DNA of 6,571 nucleotides from an uncultured Burkholderiales bacterium (GTDB lineage: Bacteria; Pseudomonadota; Gammaproteobacteria; Burkholderiales; Burkholderiaceae_D), in the NCBI GenBank assembly GCA_937872165.1, contig CALMOR010000172.1, positions 10,353-16,923 of the forward strand, written 5' to 3'. The translations under genes were made by a program, and so were the position numbers. Under the pieces are notes generated by a model. It ran no database searches. It saw only the letters and a list, made by a program, of their open reading frames with translations, and was not told the DNA's origin. The stretch's first letter is position 1, and each line of letters begins with the position of its first letter. Positions 5,299-6,571 of this stretch are shown here, piece after piece.

Positions 5299-6571
5299 TT
5301 GCCTCAAGCGACGCTAGCCCTGCGCGCGACACAGCAGACCGCACTGACCCCCCGACTGCAGCAGTCGGTCCGCTTGCTGCAACTGTCGTCCGACGACTTC
5401 GCGAAGGAGCTCGAGGAGGCACTCGCGACCAATCCCTTTCTCGACGTCGCGGGTCGCAATGCCTCGCTCGCGGCCTCGGCGCCGACCGCCGGATCGGGTG
5501 GGGAGCTGTCGGAGCCGGCCAACCATTTCATCGACGACGTCGTCGCCGACGCCTCCATCGCACGAGAGACGGGCGTCGCGTTGATCGACCAGCGATCGAA
5601 CCATGCCGGGCCGTTCGACGAAGCGGGCTCGACGACCCCCGACGATCCCGTTCCCGCCGACGATCGTGGACACCTATTCGAGTTCGGCGCCAACCATCGC
5701 GGAACGACTCGCGACGGCGACACGATGGATGCGGGCTCGTGGAGCGAGGCGGCTCCGACGCTGCGTCGCCATCTGCACGAAGGCCTCTCGGGCTATCGAC
5801 TCGCGCATCGCGATCAGGCGCTCGCGGAACTCGTCATCGAAGCGATCGACGACGACGGCTACATCCGGCAGGACCTCGACGACGTGGTCGAACGCTTCGC
5901 CTTCGAGCCGCCGGTCGATGGCGACGAACTCGCCATCGCGTTGAAGCTGGTCCAGCAGATCGGTCCGGCGGGCGTGGCCGCACGCAGCGTCGCCGAATGT
6001 CTTTCGCTGCAGCTCGAGCATCGCATCGGGCTCGCATCCTCGCGTGACGACGACCGGCAGGCGCTCGCGGTGGCGCTGGCGATCGCACGCGACCACCTCG
6101 ATCGTCTCGCCGTCCGGGACCTCGCCGGCATCCGCAGGGCCGTCGGCTGCCCGCAGGCGATCGTCGTGCGGGCGGCCGAGCTGATCCGCACGCTCGACCC
6201 GCGTCCCGGCTCCGCTTTCGGCGGCGATGTCGCGCAGGCGGTCGTGCCCGACGTCATTGTCCGTCGCACGCGCACCGGCTGGCAGGCCGACATCAATCCG
6301 TCGGTAGTGCCGCGGGTGTGCCTGAACCAGGTCTACGCGGCGCTCTTCCACGATGCGCGGCGGATCGAAGGCGGCGACCGCGAGCCCCTCGCCCGTCAGT
6401 TGCAGGAGGCGCGCTGGCTGCTGCGCAACACGGCGCAGCGCTTCGTCACCATCCGCCGCGTCGCACGCATCATCGTCGCGGAGCAGGCCGCCTTCCTCGA
6501 CTACGGCGACATCGCGATCCGGCCGCTGCTGCTGCGCCAGGTCGCCGATCGCCTCGAGCTACACGAGTCGC
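5299..6571 (+). CDS. rpoN: RNA polymerase sigma-54 factor RpoN, 3' end outside window
   Basis: 424 residues are present of the roughly 480-500 usual for the family. RpoN binds core polymerase, recognises -24/-12 promoters and waits for an ATP-dependent enhancer-binding protein. Region I is residues 1-49: TLALRATQQTALTPRLQQSV and RLLQLS, then EALATNPFLD, matching the Gln/Leu-rich activator-response region. Region II (about 50-130) is acidic and variable. The core-binding region follows, with IGPAGVAARSVAECLSLQL (from I221) and LDPRPGSAF; most sigma-54s have DPPGVGARDL here, so the Asp is replaced by G222. The DNA-binding domain begins with INPSVVPRVCLNQVYAALF. The sequence stops at VADRLELHES (424), inside the helix-turn-helix, so the RpoN box is not visible. 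TTG at 5299 is chosen because region I begins there and a GGGAG site precedes it. An in-frame ATG at 5056 would add 81 unrelated residues and start upstream of the promoter. The neighbourhood differs from the usual lptB-rpoN-hpf locus on its 5' side, suggesting a second rpoN copy. Confidence 0.95.
   Translation, partial: MPQATLALRATQQTALTPRLQQSVRLLQLSSDDFAKELEEALATNPFLDVAGRNASLAASAPTAGSGGELSEPANHFIDDVVADASIARETGVALIDQRSNHAGPFDEAGSTTPDDPVPADDRGHLFEFGANHRGTTRDGDTMDAGSWSEAAPTLRRHLHEGLSGYRLAHRDQALAELVIEAIDDDGYIRQDLDDVVERFAFEPPVDGDELAIALKLVQQIGPAGVAARSVAECLSLQLEHRIGLASSRDDDRQALAVALAIARDHLDRLAVRDLAGIRRAVGCPQAIVVRAAELIRTLDPRPGSAFGGDVAQAVVPDVIVRRTRTGWQADINPSVVPRVCLNQVYAALFHDARRIEGGDREPLARQLQEARWLLRNTAQRFVTIRRVARIIVAEQAAFLDYGDIAIRPLLLRQVADRLELHES

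Overview
The window is very GC-rich, with strong G/C preference at third codon positions in every gene called. It has a sigma-54 gene plus lipopolysaccharide-type heptose genes. Together these suggest a high-GC proteobacterium, most likely a betaproteobacterium (Burkholderiales-like). That placement is inference from composition and gene content only.

Layout. Positions 1-4079 hold four minus-strand genes, read right to left and packed as one operon: a family-4 glycosyltransferase (2721-4079), a GmhB-type HAD heptose-bisphosphate phosphatase (1997-2686), a family-9 heptosyltransferase-like glycosyltransferase (826-1992) and a NodU/CmcH-type O-carbamoyltransferase (832 running off the left edge). 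Gaps are 34 nt, 4 nt and a 7-nt overlap. Together they look like a module that makes, transfers and carbamoylates a heptose-containing surface glycan. Positions 4080-4481 are non-coding. They hold a 179-nt leader before the glycosyltransferase and a tandem array of sixteen 13-14 bp units (4259-4475) whose consensus changes step by step along its length. Positions 4482-4982 (minus) encode a 166-residue acidic, Gly/Asp/Ser-rich, probably disordered protein that I do not recognise. Positions 4983-5298 are a divergent intergenic region. Positions 5299-6571 (plus) are rpoN (sigma-54), starting at a TTG and cut by the right edge inside the DNA-binding domain.

The most notable signal is in the divergent region. 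Two near-identical -24/-12 (sigma-54-type) promoter elements lie in mirror orientation. TGGCACG-N4-TTGC at 5208-5222 points at rpoN, and AGGCACG-N4-TTGC at 5075-5061 (minus) points at the 166-residue gene. They share 14 of 15 bases (GGCACG-G/C-CGATTGCG). Both have the exact GG-N10-GC geometry, and both give predicted leaders of about 65-67 nt. The simplest reading is that this sigma-54 gene is autoregulated and drives a divergent partner gene, with a shared 132-bp interval where an enhancer-binding protein could act.
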